From positions 62,001-126,000 of the forward strand of contig NZ_FZOD01000009.1 in assembly GCF_900188345.1 (NCBI RefSeq): a stretch of 64,000 nt of DNA, given 5' to 3'. The notes beneath the pieces are model-generated. The model saw only the letters and a program-made list of their open reading frames with translations, searched no databases and was not told where the DNA came from. Source of the stretch: Streptosporangium subroseum. GTDB taxonomy: Bacteria; Actinomycetota; Actinomycetes; Streptosporangiales; Streptosporangiaceae. Positions 49,187 to 57,524 of this stretch are shown here, in pieces. A program made the translations under genes and the position numbers. How positions within the stretch are numbered: position 1 is the first letter of the stretch; each line of letters begins with the position of its first letter.

Positions 49187-50956
49187 GTGCATCCAGCCAC
49201 CTCGGCGCTCCGGCGCCCGCCCCGTGCCGTCCTGATACTGTCCGTCCTCCTGGCGCTCGTCTCACCGGTGTTCACGGCCGTGTCGGCGAAAGCCGCCACG
49301 AACCGCTACGAGGCGGAGAGCGCGACCGTCTCCCAGGGACTCGTGGAGGCCAACCACACGGGTTTCTCGGGGACAGGTTTTGTCAACGGCGACAACCTCG
49401 CCGGTAGCTACACCGAATGGGCGGTGAACGTCCCGTCGGCGGGCAGCGCGACCCTGGTCCTCCGCTACGCGAACGGCGTCGCCGTCAACCGGTCCGCCGA
49501 CGTATCGGTCAACGGCACGGTCGTCTCGGCCGGCCGGGCCTTCAACGGCACCGGCAACTGGGACACCTGGGCCACCTCGACCCTCACCGCCTCGCTGAAC
49601 GCCGGGTCCAACAGGATCCGGATCTCCGCCACGACCGACAACGGCAACCCCAACCTCGACTATCTCGACGTCGTCGCCGCCGACGCGCCGGCCTCGGACT
49701 ACCAGGCCGAGGCGGCGACGCTCTCGCAGGCGACGGTGGCCACCAACCACACCGGTTTCACCGGCACCGGCTTCGTCGACTACGTCAACGCGCCCGGCGG
49801 TTCCATCGAGTGGACGGTGAACGTCGCCTCGGCGGGAGCCCACACCCTCACGTTCCGGTACGCCAACGGCACTCCGGCGCCCCGACCGATGGACATCTCC
49901 GTCAACGGGACCGTGTCGGCCGCGGGCAAGGCCTTCCCCGCCACGGCCAACTGGGACACCTGGGCCGACGCCACCGTCGCGGTCACCCTCAAGGCCGGAG
50001 TCAACACGATCCGGGCGACGGGCACGGACGCGCTCGGCGGGCCCAACGTCGACAGGCTCGCCGTCAGCGGTTCCAGCGGAAGCGACGGTCAGGCGCCGAG
50101 CGTCCCGGCCTCTCCCAGGGTCACGGGGACCTCGGCGAGCAGCATCTCGCTCGCCTGGAACGACTCCACCGACAATGTCGCCGTCACCGGCTACCGCGTC
50201 TACGAGGGCACCGCGCTCAGGGCCAGCCCGGCCACCGCCAGCGCGACCGTCACCGGCCTGGCCGCCTCCTCGGCGCACTCGTACACGATCTCCGCGGTGG
50301 ACGCCGCCGGGAACGAGTCCGGGCGCAGCGCCGCCGTCACCGGCACCACGAGCGGCACGGGTGGCGGGGTCACCGCCGACCAGTTGCTCGCGAAGGTCAC
50401 CACCTGCAGCCAGATCTCCAACGGCAAGTACAAGACCGACTCCGATGTCAGCAGTGCGACCGTGGCCGTGTGCAACAAGACGGGGGCGGTGTTCTGGAAG
50501 GCGGACATGGACATCGACTGCGACGGCATCCGTACCACCCAGTGCAACGAGGACACCGACTGCTGCTTCCTGCCGGAGACCGCCTGCGAGACGAGCGGCG
50601 GCGCCGCGCTCAACGCCGCGCAGCTGCCGTACGTGGTGGTGCCGAGTTCGAGCGGCATCTGGAACTACACCACCAAGGGAATCGGCTGCGGCACGGTCGT
50701 GGCGGTGATCTACAACGGCCAGATCGAATACGCCGTGGTGGGCGACACGGGGCCGAGCGAGATCATCGGGGAGGCGTCCTACCGGACGGCCGCCGACCTG
50801 GGCATCAACCCCGACCCGAGCAACGGCGGCATCGACACGGGTGTCACCTACATCGTCTTCACCGGCTCGGGCACCAAGATCGCGACTGAGGAGAACCACT
50901 CGCAGGCGGTGACCCTCGGGCAGCAACTCGCCCAGCAGTTCGTCAACAACAACTGA
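49187..50956 (+). CDS. secreted GH75 chitosanase with two CBM35-like modules and an FN3 domain
   Basis: A 589-residue secreted enzyme. Signal peptide (RRPPRAVLILSVLLALVSPVF, cleavage near AKA). Two carbohydrate-binding modules of CBM6/35 type follow (each starting YEAE/YQAEAATLSQ, with NHTGFSGTGFV and EWTVNV repeats; about 38-165 and 170-297). Next come an FN3 domain (about 305-390; SVPASPRVTGTSASSISLAWN) and the C-terminal GH75 domain (about 400-589) with DMDIDCDG, CCFLPETAC, YVVVPSS, VVAVIYNGQIEYAVVGDTGPSEIIGEAS. GTG at 49187 after GAAAGG. It should hydrolyse chitosan outside the cell. Confidence 0.9.
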   Translation: MHPATSALRRPPRAVLILSVLLALVSPVFTAVSAKAATNRYEAESATVSQGLVEANHTGFSGTGFVNGDNLAGSYTEWAVNVPSAGSATLVLRYANGVAVNRSADVSVNGTVVSAGRAFNGTGNWDTWATSTLTASLNAGSNRIRISATTDNGNPNLDYLDVVAADAPASDYQAEAATLSQATVATNHTGFTGTGFVDYVNAPGGSIEWTVNVASAGAHTLTFRYANGTPAPRPMDISVNGTVSAAGKAFPATANWDTWADATVAVTLKAGVNTIRATGTDALGGPNVDRLAVSGSSGSDGQAPSVPASPRVTGTSASSISLAWNDSTDNVAVTGYRVYEGTALRASPATASATVTGLAASSAHSYTISAVDAAGNESGRSAAVTGTTSGTGGGVTADQLLAKVTTCSQISNGKYKTDSDVSSATVAVCNKTGAVFWKADMDIDCDGIRTTQCNEDTDCCFLPETACETSGGAALNAAQLPYVVVPSSSGIWNYTTKGIGCGTVVAVIYNGQIEYAVVGDTGPSEIIGEASYRTAADLGINPDPSNGGIDTGVTYIVFTGSGTKIATEENHSQAVTLGQQLAQQFVNNN

Positions 50957-50964
50957 CTCTCCCC

Positions 50965-51147
50965 TTCCGATCCCGTACGGCTCGGCGACAATTGACCCCC
51001 TCTTCCGATCCCGTACGGCTCGGCGGCATCTGGCACCGTGGATCACCTCTTTCGGATCCCGTAGGGCCCGGCGGCAACCGGTATCGCGGACCATCCGCCC
51101 CTGATCCCGTACGGCTCCGTGAATCGACCGCGGAGCCGTACGGGATC
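50965..51147. repeat. direct repeats of a CCGTACGG-containing word after the chitosanase gene
   Basis: TTCCGATCCCGTACGGCTCG at about 50965 and 51003, a variant at 51051 and another at 51099, then an inverted copy at 51131-51147. Spacing is about 38, 48 and 48 bp. The 345-bp gap to the DUF4142 gene has no other content apart from an AT-richer stretch near 51160-51260, probably that gene's promoter. Confidence 0.7.
51103..51147. terminator. 17-bp-stem hairpin at the end of the repeat array
   Basis: GATCCCGTACGGCTCCG (51103-51119) pairs perfectly with CGGAGCCGTACGGGATC (51131-51147) across an 11-nt loop. It is formed by the last direct copy and the inverted copy of the repeat, and lies between two plus-strand genes. 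Probable terminator of the chitosanase transcript. Confidence 0.7.
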
Positions 51148-51301
51148 CTCATTTTTCGCGTTTTCCTTTTGCCGAGCGGAGGTGAAGCGCTTCAGGGAGT
51201 TTTGGGCATCATTTACGACTTCATGTCGCTATATCGGCAAATATGCGTGCATAGGGGAGGGGTAGTTGATTCCACTCATGAGCTGATCGCCGGAGGTCCT
51301 C

Positions 51302-51871
51302 ATGGTTCAGAGAATGCTCGCCCTGCTGGCCCTCGCCGTCCTCGTGCTGGGTGGCACGGTCAGCGGCGCCGCCGCCGTCGCCGCTCAACCGGCTCCCAAC
51401 GACCAGGACAGGCATTTCCTGGTCCAGGTGCACCGGATCAACCTGACCGAGATCGAGGCCGGGAAGACCGCTCAGAACAAGGCGAGCGACCAGACCGTCC
51501 GTGACCTGGGCGACAAGTTCGTCACCGATCACATGAAGCTCGATGAGAGCGTGCAGAAGGTGGCCAAGGCACTCGACGTGAAACTGCCCGACAGGCCCGG
51601 CCCCAAGCAGCGCGCCGTGCTCGACAAGGTGTCGGGACTGAATGGAGCGGCCTTCGACCGCACGTGGATAACCACGGAGATCATAGGTCACCGGGAGGCC
51701 CTCGCCGCCGTGAACACCGAACTGCAGGACGGCTCCTCCGCCCAGGTGAAGCAGGTCACCACGGACGCCAAGCCGGTCGTGCAGGAGCACCTGAAGCTGC
51801 TGGAGCAGGCCCGGGGCGCCAAGACCACGCCCGGGAGCACGCCGAGCGCCAGTAGCAGCCCCGGCTACTGA
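51302..51871 (+). CDS. secreted DUF4142 protein
   Basis: A 189-residue exported protein. Signal peptide (MLALLALAVLVLGGTVSGAAA), then an alpha-helical ferritin-like DUF4142 domain: DRHFLVQVHRINLTEIEAGKTAQ, VRDLGDKFVTDHMKLDE and KQVTTDAKPVVQEHLKLLEQA. It ends in a Ser/Pro-rich tail. Such proteins are induced by envelope or oxidative stress in some bacteria; the molecular role is not known. ATG at 51302 after GGAGGTCCTC. Confidence 0.87.
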   Translation: MVQRMLALLALAVLVLGGTVSGAAAVAAQPAPNDQDRHFLVQVHRINLTEIEAGKTAQNKASDQTVRDLGDKFVTDHMKLDESVQKVAKALDVKLPDRPGPKQRAVLDKVSGLNGAAFDRTWITTEIIGHREALAAVNTELQDGSSAQVKQVTTDAKPVVQEHLKLLEQARGAKTTPGSTPSASSSPGY

Positions 51872-52033
51872 CCAGACCCGGTGACGACCCCGGCCGGTCC
51901 CGGCGGCAACCCGGGTGCCGGCCGATCCCGGAGGTGATCCGAGCCACCGCTCGACCGGTCCCGGTATCCGCCGGTGCCGTTCGCCCGGCCGGTTTCGGTC
52001 CGCGTGGCCCGGGGCGCCGGTCGGACGGCCGGT

Positions 52034-53398
52034 TCAGTTCACGTGGGCCGGGGGAGCGGGCTCTTCCTCGGTGAACTCCATCTCGGGCGGGGGGAGCCGG
52101 AACAGGCGGGTGAGGTAGGCGAGGTAGACCACGCCGATGGCGAGCCAGATCAGGCCGAGCATGATGGCGTTGCCGTCGAGCTTGGTGAGCAGCCACACGT
52201 CGACGATCGCGCCGATCGCCGGTGCCAGGACGTACGGCAGGATCCCGGGCCGGCGCCCCGCGCGGCGTTCGCGGAGGTAGAGGGCGATGACGCTGAGGTT
52301 GACGAAGGTGAAGGCGGTGAAGGCCCCGAAGTTGATGAACGACGTCGAGGTGGCGACGTCCAGGCGCAGGGCGATCATTCCGACGATGCCGGTGAGCAGG
52401 ATGCTGAACGCGGGCGTGCGGAACCTGGGGTGGATGTAGCCGAAGATTCTGCGGGGCAGGACGGAGTCGCGTCCCATGGCGAACAGCAGCCGCGAGGTGC
52501 TGGCCTGCGCGGCGAGGCCGGAGGTGAACTGGGCGATGACCAGACCGGCGAGGAAGACGGCCCCGAACAGGTTGCCGCCGATCGTCTTGGCGATCTCCGA
52601 GGCCGCCGAGGAGGAGTCGGTGAAGGTGCTGCCGGGATGCACGAGCTGGGTGAAGTAGGCGACGAGGATGAAGATGGCGCCCCCGATGAGCGCGATGAGC
52701 AGGATGGCCCGCGGGATCGTTTTTGTGGGTTGGACGGTCTCCTCGGTGAGGGTGGTGACCGCGTCGAAGCCGAGGAAGGAGTAGGCGGCGATGGCGGCGC
52801 CCGCCGAGATGCCGGTCACGGTCGTGGCCGAGTTGAAGAACGGGGCCGGGTCGACCAGCGCGCCCGCGCCGTCCGAGCCGACCAGGTGACCGATCGACAG
52901 CAGGACGAAGAAGACCAGGACCAGGATCTGGAAGATCATGAGCAGGGAGTTGGCCCTGGCCGCCACCTTGATGCCCAGCAGGTTGAGCCCGGTCGTCACG
53001 ACGATGAAGCCGATGATCCACAGCCACGAGGGGACGCCGGGGAACTGCGCGGACAGGTAGGCGCCGCCGATCAACCAGATGACCATGGGCAGGAAGAAGT
53101 AGTCGAGCAGCACCGCCCAGCCGACGAGGAAGCCCACCCGGGAGTCGATGGTCCGCCGCACGTAGGTGTAGGCGGACCCGGCGATCGGATACGCCGCCGC
53201 CATCTTGCCGTAGCTGAGGGCGGTGAACAGCATGGCCACCAGGGCGACGGCGTACGCGGCGGCGGTCGCGCCGCTCGTCGTCTCGGCCACGATGCCGAAG
53301 ATGCCGAGCACGATCAGCGGCGTCATGTAGGCCAGGCCGAACAGGACGACGGATCTGAGCGTGAGGGCTCGCCTCAGAGTTGGTTCGCTGGCTTGCAT
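52034..53398 (-). CDS. APC-family amino acid/polyamine permease
   Basis: A 454-residue 12-TM transporter. TM1 region VVLFGLAYMTPLIVLGIFGIVAE, consensus AYPIAGSAYTYVRRTIDSRVGFLVGW, and SFLGFDAVTTLTEETVQPTKTIPRAI are characteristic of the amino acid-polyamine-organocation family (AAT/EAT-like branch). Start ATG at 53398. It follows the nitrilase gene on the same strand with 23 bp between, so the two form an operon, presumably import plus hydrolysis of one nitrogen compound. Confidence 0.88.
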   Translation of the reverse strand: MQASEPTLRRALTLRSVVLFGLAYMTPLIVLGIFGIVAETTSGATAAAYAVALVAMLFTALSYGKMAAAYPIAGSAYTYVRRTIDSRVGFLVGWAVLLDYFFLPMVIWLIGGAYLSAQFPGVPSWLWIIGFIVVTTGLNLLGIKVAARANSLLMIFQILVLVFFVLLSIGHLVGSDGAGALVDPAPFFNSATTVTGISAGAAIAAYSFLGFDAVTTLTEETVQPTKTIPRAILLIALIGGAIFILVAYFTQLVHPGSTFTDSSSAASEIAKTIGGNLFGAVFLAGLVIAQFTSGLAAQASTSRLLFAMGRDSVLPRRIFGYIHPRFRTPAFSILLTGIVGMIALRLDVATSTSFINFGAFTAFTFVNLSVIALYLRERRAGRRPGILPYVLAPAIGAIVDVWLLTKLDGNAIMLGLIWLAIGVVYLAYLTRLFRLPPPEMEFTEEEPAPPAHVN

Positions 53399-53421
53399 GG
53401 CGAGGTTCCCTCCGAAAGGGG

Positions 53422-54291
53422 TCAGTTGTCCGCTGGTTTCCAGCGCGCGGGGTCGATGCGCCCGCCGTACAGGGGGAGTTCGAGGGGGTCGTCGGCGGGA
53501 CCGAACTGGTCCCACATGCGGTTGAGGCCCGCGGTGCCGTACCTGCGCACCCGCGTGACGTCGTCCAGGTCGAGGACGTCGGTGAGCACGGTGGGAGCCT
53601 CGCCCGCCTCGACCCTGACCCGGCCCTCGGGATCGACGACGAGACTGCGTCCGGTGCCGGTGGGGGCGGCCGTGTTGACGCTGACGACGTAGACCTGGTT
53701 CACGATCGCGTTGGCGCGCGCCAGCACCAGTTCCTGGGCGCGGTCGGAGGTCGTCGTCATGACCGGGTTGACGATGACCTCCGCGCCCATCCACGCGAGG
53801 TGGCGCGCGACCTCGGGAAACCAGACGTCGTAGCAGATCGCGAAGCCGACCCGGCCCGCTCCGGGGACGTCGAAGACCACGAAGCGGTCGCCCGGCCGGT
53901 AGGGCTCGTACGGTCGCCAGGGGAAGATCTTCCGGTACCAGGCCGCGAGCCGGCCTTCGGGGGAGAAGGCCAGGGCCGTGTTGTACAGCGCGCCGTTCTC
54001 CCCGCGCTCGCAGACGCTGCCGGGCACCAGCCAGATGTTCAGATCACCGGCGAGCTGGGCGAGCACCTTCGACCGCGGCCCGTTCAGAGGCTCCGCGGAG
54101 GCCTCCAGCTCCGCGGTCCTCTGGCGGGGCGGCGTCCGGGTGCCGTGCAGGTGCAGCTCGGGGAAGACGACAAAACGGGCCTCGGGAAAATCCGCGACGA
54201 GTGCCTCGACCTCCCGGGCGAAATCCGAGATCGACCCGTCGATCGGGTGGGGCGTCGCCTGGGCGAGTGCGACGGGAAGAGGGCGGGACAC
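53422..54291 (-). CDS. nitrilase-superfamily carbon-nitrogen hydrolase
   Basis: A 289-residue enzyme with the complete Glu-Lys-Cys triad: VVFPELHLHG, YRKIFPW and GFAICYDVWFPEVAR. GTG start at 54291 gives the product MSRPLPVALAQATPHPIDG, the family N-terminus; longer upstream frames read through the divergent promoter. Aliphatic amidase, N-carbamoyl hydrolase or nitrilase activity is possible. Co-directional with an amino-acid permease and divergent from a GntR regulator, indicating a small nitrogen-scavenging module. Confidence 0.88.
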   Translation of the reverse strand: MSRPLPVALAQATPHPIDGSISDFAREVEALVADFPEARFVVFPELHLHGTRTPPRQRTAELEASAEPLNGPRSKVLAQLAGDLNIWLVPGSVCERGENGALYNTALAFSPEGRLAAWYRKIFPWRPYEPYRPGDRFVVFDVPGAGRVGFAICYDVWFPEVARHLAWMGAEVIVNPVMTTTSDRAQELVLARANAIVNQVYVVSVNTAAPTGTGRSLVVDPEGRVRVEAGEAPTVLTDVLDLDDVTRVRRYGTAGLNRMWDQFGPADDPLELPLYGGRIDPARWKPADN

Positions 54292-54363
54292 GTGACACCT
54301 GGTTTCTGGCTTCCTAGCTATGAGATGTGAAAATAGCTCATTCTGAGCAGTTAAATCAATAGT

Positions 54364-54376
54364 GTTCACAATGAAC
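54364..54376. promoter_or_regulatory. inverted repeat in the nitrilase/GntR divergent promoter
   Basis: GTTCA-CAA-TGAAC, 5-bp perfect arms, 27 bp before the GntR start in a 111-bp AT-rich spacer. Likely autoregulatory operator. Confidence 0.4.
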
Positions 54377-54402
54377 TGTTTTCTGGCGAGTACGGTGATG
54401 GG

Positions 54403-55239
54403 ATGACGCCTGGTAGCCCCCTGACCGCGCTGAAAGCCCCCGTTCTCGCGGGTATCCGCCGGCTCAACGCGCTGGACACCGTTCGCGCCCGCATCGCCAT
54501 GGCCGTTGAGCTCGGCCTGCTGAAGCCGGGGGAGCGGCTGCCGCCGACCGATGAGATCGCCCGATCCCTCGGCGTCGGAGAGATCACGGCCCGGCGCGCG
54601 CTCGTCTCGCTGTGCGACGAAGGCGTCCTGGAACGGCGACGCGGCCGGACCGGCGGCACCCTGGTGGCCCACCGGCCCGTCACCGGCCGGGTCCTCGAGA
54701 TCGAGGCATACCGGTCGGCCGCGGACGAGGTCCACCGGCTGATCGACGAAAGGCTGCTGCTGGAGTGCGGGATCGCGCACCTGGCGGCGTCGAACGCGGG
54801 GCCGCGCCAGCTGGAGGAGCTGGAGGCCCTCGTGGCGCAGATGGACCGGGTTTCGAGCTGGGCCGAGTTCCATACGTGCGACGAGCGTTTCCACACGGCG
54901 ATCGCGGCGGCCACCGGGCTGCCGTCGGCGGTGGGCCAGTACGGTCCGGCCCTGCGGGAGCTCTACCGCTACTACCTGCCGTACCCGCTGGACTACCTGC
55001 GGGAGTCCAACGGCGAGCACGCCGAGCTCGTCGCGGCCCTGGCCGGCCGTGATCCGCTGAAGGCGGTCGACGTCACGCGCCGCCACGTCCAGACGCTCCA
55101 CCAGACCATGTTCGTCGGGCTCATCGGCCCTCAGCCGCCCGCCGGCGTCCCGCTCGCCGGGGCCCCGTCACCTCCGGGAGGCCCATCCCCGTCCCCGGAC
55201 GCGGCCGCCTCGGCTCTGGCCAGCTCGGAGTGCCGGTAG
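54403..55239 (+). CDS. GntR/FadR-family transcriptional regulator
   Basis: A 278-residue regulator. Winged helix at about 20-90 (DTVRARIAMAVELGLLKPGERLPPTDEIARSLGVGEITARRAL, kept here as the HTH), then a FadR-type all-helical domain (LIDERLLLECGIAHLAA, FHTCDERFHTAIAAATG, EHAELVAALAGRDPLKAVD with metal-binding-type D/H residues). The last ~40 residues are a Pro/Gly/Ser-rich tail that overlaps the end of the convergent permease gene by 109 bp. Divergent from the nitrilase gene, its likely target. Confidence 0.87.
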   Translation: MTPGSPLTALKAPVLAGIRRLNALDTVRARIAMAVELGLLKPGERLPPTDEIARSLGVGEITARRALVSLCDEGVLERRRGRTGGTLVAHRPVTGRVLEIEAYRSAADEVHRLIDERLLLECGIAHLAASNAGPRQLEELEALVAQMDRVSSWAEFHTCDERFHTAIAAATGLPSAVGQYGPALRELYRYYLPYPLDYLRESNGEHAELVAALAGRDPLKAVDVTRRHVQTLHQTMFVGLIGPQPPAGVPLAGAPSPPGGPSPSPDAAASALASSECR

Positions 55240-56621
55240 GAGTATCCGAAGTACACGATCAGGCCGATCACGAACCACGCCGCGAAGCGTACCCAGGTCT
55301 GCCACTGCAGGAAGGTGATCAGCCAGAGCGAGAACAGGATCCCGATCGCCGGCACGACCGGCATGCCGGGGCAGCGGAAGGTCCGGGGCAGGTCGGGCCG
55401 CCGGTAGTGCAGCACGATCACCGCCGCGCACACGACCACGAAGGCGAGCAGGATGCCGATGTTGGTCAGCTCCGCCACCTGCACGATGGGCAGGAAACCG
55501 GCCAGGAGCGCGGAGATGACGCCGACGATCCAGGTCACACGGGTCGGCACGTGCCGGGTCGGATGCGTCTTGGCGAACCACTTCGGCAGCAGCCCGTCCC
55601 GGCTCATCGAGAACCACACGCGGCTCACCCCGAGCATGAACGTGAACATGACGGTGAGGATGCCGACGATCGCCCCGACCGCGATCACGTTCGCCAGGCC
55701 GTGCAGGCCCACCGAGCTGAACGCGGTGGAGAAACCGCTCTCCCTGTCGATCTCCGTGTATTTCTGCATGCCCGTCAGCACCAGGCAGGCCAGCACGTAG
55801 AGGACCATCGAGATGGCGAGCGAGTACATGATCGCCTTCGGCATGTGGCGTCTCGCGTCCTTCGACTCCTCCGCCGCGGTGCTCATGGCGTCGTAGCCGA
55901 AGACGGCGAAGAAGACCGTGGCCGCGCCCGTGAACGCACCACCGATGCCGTAGGGGAAGAAGGGGGTGTAGTTGGACGGGTTGATGAAGAAGAACCCGAC
56001 GACGATGACCACCAGCACCACGACGACCTTCAGCGCGACGACGGCCATCTCGAACCGGGCCGCGTTTCTCATGCCGAGGTTCAGCAGATAGGCGATCAGC
56101 AGGCAGAGCAGGGCGGCGATCAGGTCCACCCGATGCCCCCCACCCGTCCCCGGAGCCCCCAGCATCCACACGGGCATCTCGACGCCCAGGGCGTCGAGCA
56201 GGAACGAGAAGTAACCGGAGATGCCGATGGCGACGACCGCGACGATCGCGGTGTACTCCAGCAGCAGGTCCCAGCCGATGAGCCAGCCCACCAACTCGCC
56301 GAGGACCGCGTAACCGTAGGTGTAGGCGGACCCGGCCTTCGGGATGAGCCCCGCGAACTCCGCGTAGGAGAACGCCGCCGCCGCGCTCGCCACCCCGGCG
56401 ATCAGGAACGACACCACGACGGCGGGGCCGGCGATGCCGTTGGCGACGGCCCCCGCGAGCGTGAAGATGCCCGCGCCGATGATGCCGCCCACCCCGATCG
56501 CGGTGAGCTGCCACAGTCCCAGCACGCGGGTGAGCTGCTCGCCCCCGGCGGCCTCGGGCTCCTCTATGTGCTCGATGGGCTTACGGCGAAGGACGCCCGA
56601 TCCCACCCGGAGTATGGCCAT
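55131..56621 (-). CDS. cationic amino acid transporter-like permease (APC family)
   Basis: A 496-residue permease with TMs from GLWQLTAIGVGGIIGAGIFTLAG onward, AGLIPKAGSAYTYGYAVLGELVGWLIGWDL and FFAVFGYDAMSTAAEESKD. It matches the YfnA/CAT-type branch with 12-14 TMs. Start ATG at 56621 (MAILRVGSGVLRRKPIEHIEE, typical N-terminus). Its 3' 109 bp are antisense to the GntR gene's tail. It may belong to the same nitrogen-compound module. Confidence 0.88.
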   Translation of the reverse strand: MAILRVGSGVLRRKPIEHIEEPEAAGGEQLTRVLGLWQLTAIGVGGIIGAGIFTLAGAVANGIAGPAVVVSFLIAGVASAAAAFSYAEFAGLIPKAGSAYTYGYAVLGELVGWLIGWDLLLEYTAIVAVVAIGISGYFSFLLDALGVEMPVWMLGAPGTGGGHRVDLIAALLCLLIAYLLNLGMRNAARFEMAVVALKVVVVLVVIVVGFFFINPSNYTPFFPYGIGGAFTGAATVFFAVFGYDAMSTAAEESKDARRHMPKAIMYSLAISMVLYVLACLVLTGMQKYTEIDRESGFSTAFSSVGLHGLANVIAVGAIVGILTVMFTFMLGVSRVWFSMSRDGLLPKWFAKTHPTRHVPTRVTWIVGVISALLAGFLPIVQVAELTNIGILLAFVVVCAAVIVLHYRRPDLPRTFRCPGMPVVPAIGILFSLWLITFLQWQTWVRFAAWFVIGLIVYFGYSYRHSELARAEAAASGDGDGPPGGDGAPASGTPAGG

Positions 56622-56893
56622 GACGCATCCCCTCACCACGACGGCCGCGGCGGACTGTCCGGATCCGCCATCAGGCCTAACGGAGATCCTTCCCCGCTTG
56701 ACCTGCGGTGATGTCAGGTTCTTCACCTGTTGCGCGAGGAGAAACCGGGTCCCGGGGCAACGCCTGCTTTCTGCTGGGCGGCGATACGCCAACGCGGCTC
56801 GGCCGGCGTGCCTGCGGGCGCGGGGGCGGCCGATCTCCCATGATCAAGGGCCCATGATGGCGGTATACGCCGCGCACCATCCATGATCAAGCT

Positions 56894-57460
56894 ATGACGA
56901 CAAGTGTGCGGTTCGATCGGATGGAGACCGAGCGGCTCATCATGCGACGCTGGCAGGAGTCCGACCGGGCACCGTTCGCCGAGTTGAACGCCGACCCCGA
57001 GACCATGCGGTTCTTCCCGAACACGCTGGACCACGAGGCCAGCAACGCGCTGATCGAGACGATCGAGACGCGTTTCGACCGGCAGGGGTTCGGATTCTGG
57101 GCGCTGGAAGTGGCCGCGACCGGCACGTTCATCGGCTTCACCGGCCTCAACCCGCTGCCGGACGGCGTGCCCGGCGCCGGCGGTTTGGAGGTCGGCTGGC
57201 GGCTGGCCAGGCATGCCTGGCATCACGGATACGCCACCGAGGCGGCCAGGGCCGCACTCGGCGTCGCCTTCGACACCATGGGCCTGCCCGAGATCTGGTC
57301 CCTGACCGCGGTCCTCAACGAACCGTCCCAGGCCGTCATGCGCCGGCTGGGGCTGACGGAGGCGGACCGGTTCGACCACCCCCGGATCCCGCCGGGCGAT
57401 CCGCTCCGGCCGCAGGTGGCCTATCACGGCACCCGCCCGGCTGCGTCCAGGCTCCCATGA
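56894..57460 (+). CDS. GNAT-family N-acetyltransferase (RimJ/RimL-like)
   Basis: A 188-residue acetyltransferase: METERLIMRRWQESDRAPFAELN, NPLPDGVPGAGGLEVGWRLARHAWHHGYATEAARAAL (acetyl-CoA loop) and LTAVLNEPSQAVMRRLGLTEADRFDHPR. Typical of GNATs acting on ribosomal-protein N-termini or small amines. CCATGATCA words recur before the gene (near 56838 and 56881) and a CCCATGATCATGGG palindrome (57454-57467) overlaps the stop. Followed by a strong terminator. Confidence 0.88.
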   Translation: MTTSVRFDRMETERLIMRRWQESDRAPFAELNADPETMRFFPNTLDHEASNALIETIETRFDRQGFGFWALEVAATGTFIGFTGLNPLPDGVPGAGGLEVGWRLARHAWHHGYATEAARAALGVAFDTMGLPEIWSLTAVLNEPSQAVMRRLGLTEADRFDHPRIPPGDPLRPQVAYHGTRPAASRLP

Positions 57461-57464
57461 TCAT

Positions 57465-57510
57465 GGGTCTATCCGGCAGGGCGCCCACTCGCCGCCCGCC
57501 GGATAGACCC
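57465..57510. terminator. bidirectional terminator between convergent genes
   Basis: GGGTCTATCCGGC (57465-57477) pairs perfectly with GCCGGATAGACCC (57498-57510), a 13-bp stem with a 20-nt loop, placed exactly between the GNAT gene and the convergent metalloprotease gene. Confidence 0.8.
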
Positions 57511-57524
57511 GATGGTCCGGAGCA

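Noticed and set aside
55230..56711. A 493-codon plus-strand frame rich in Asp, Glu, Arg and His.
   Set aside because: It is the antisense image of a permease; its composition mirrors hydrophobic codons on the other strand and it has no domain signature.
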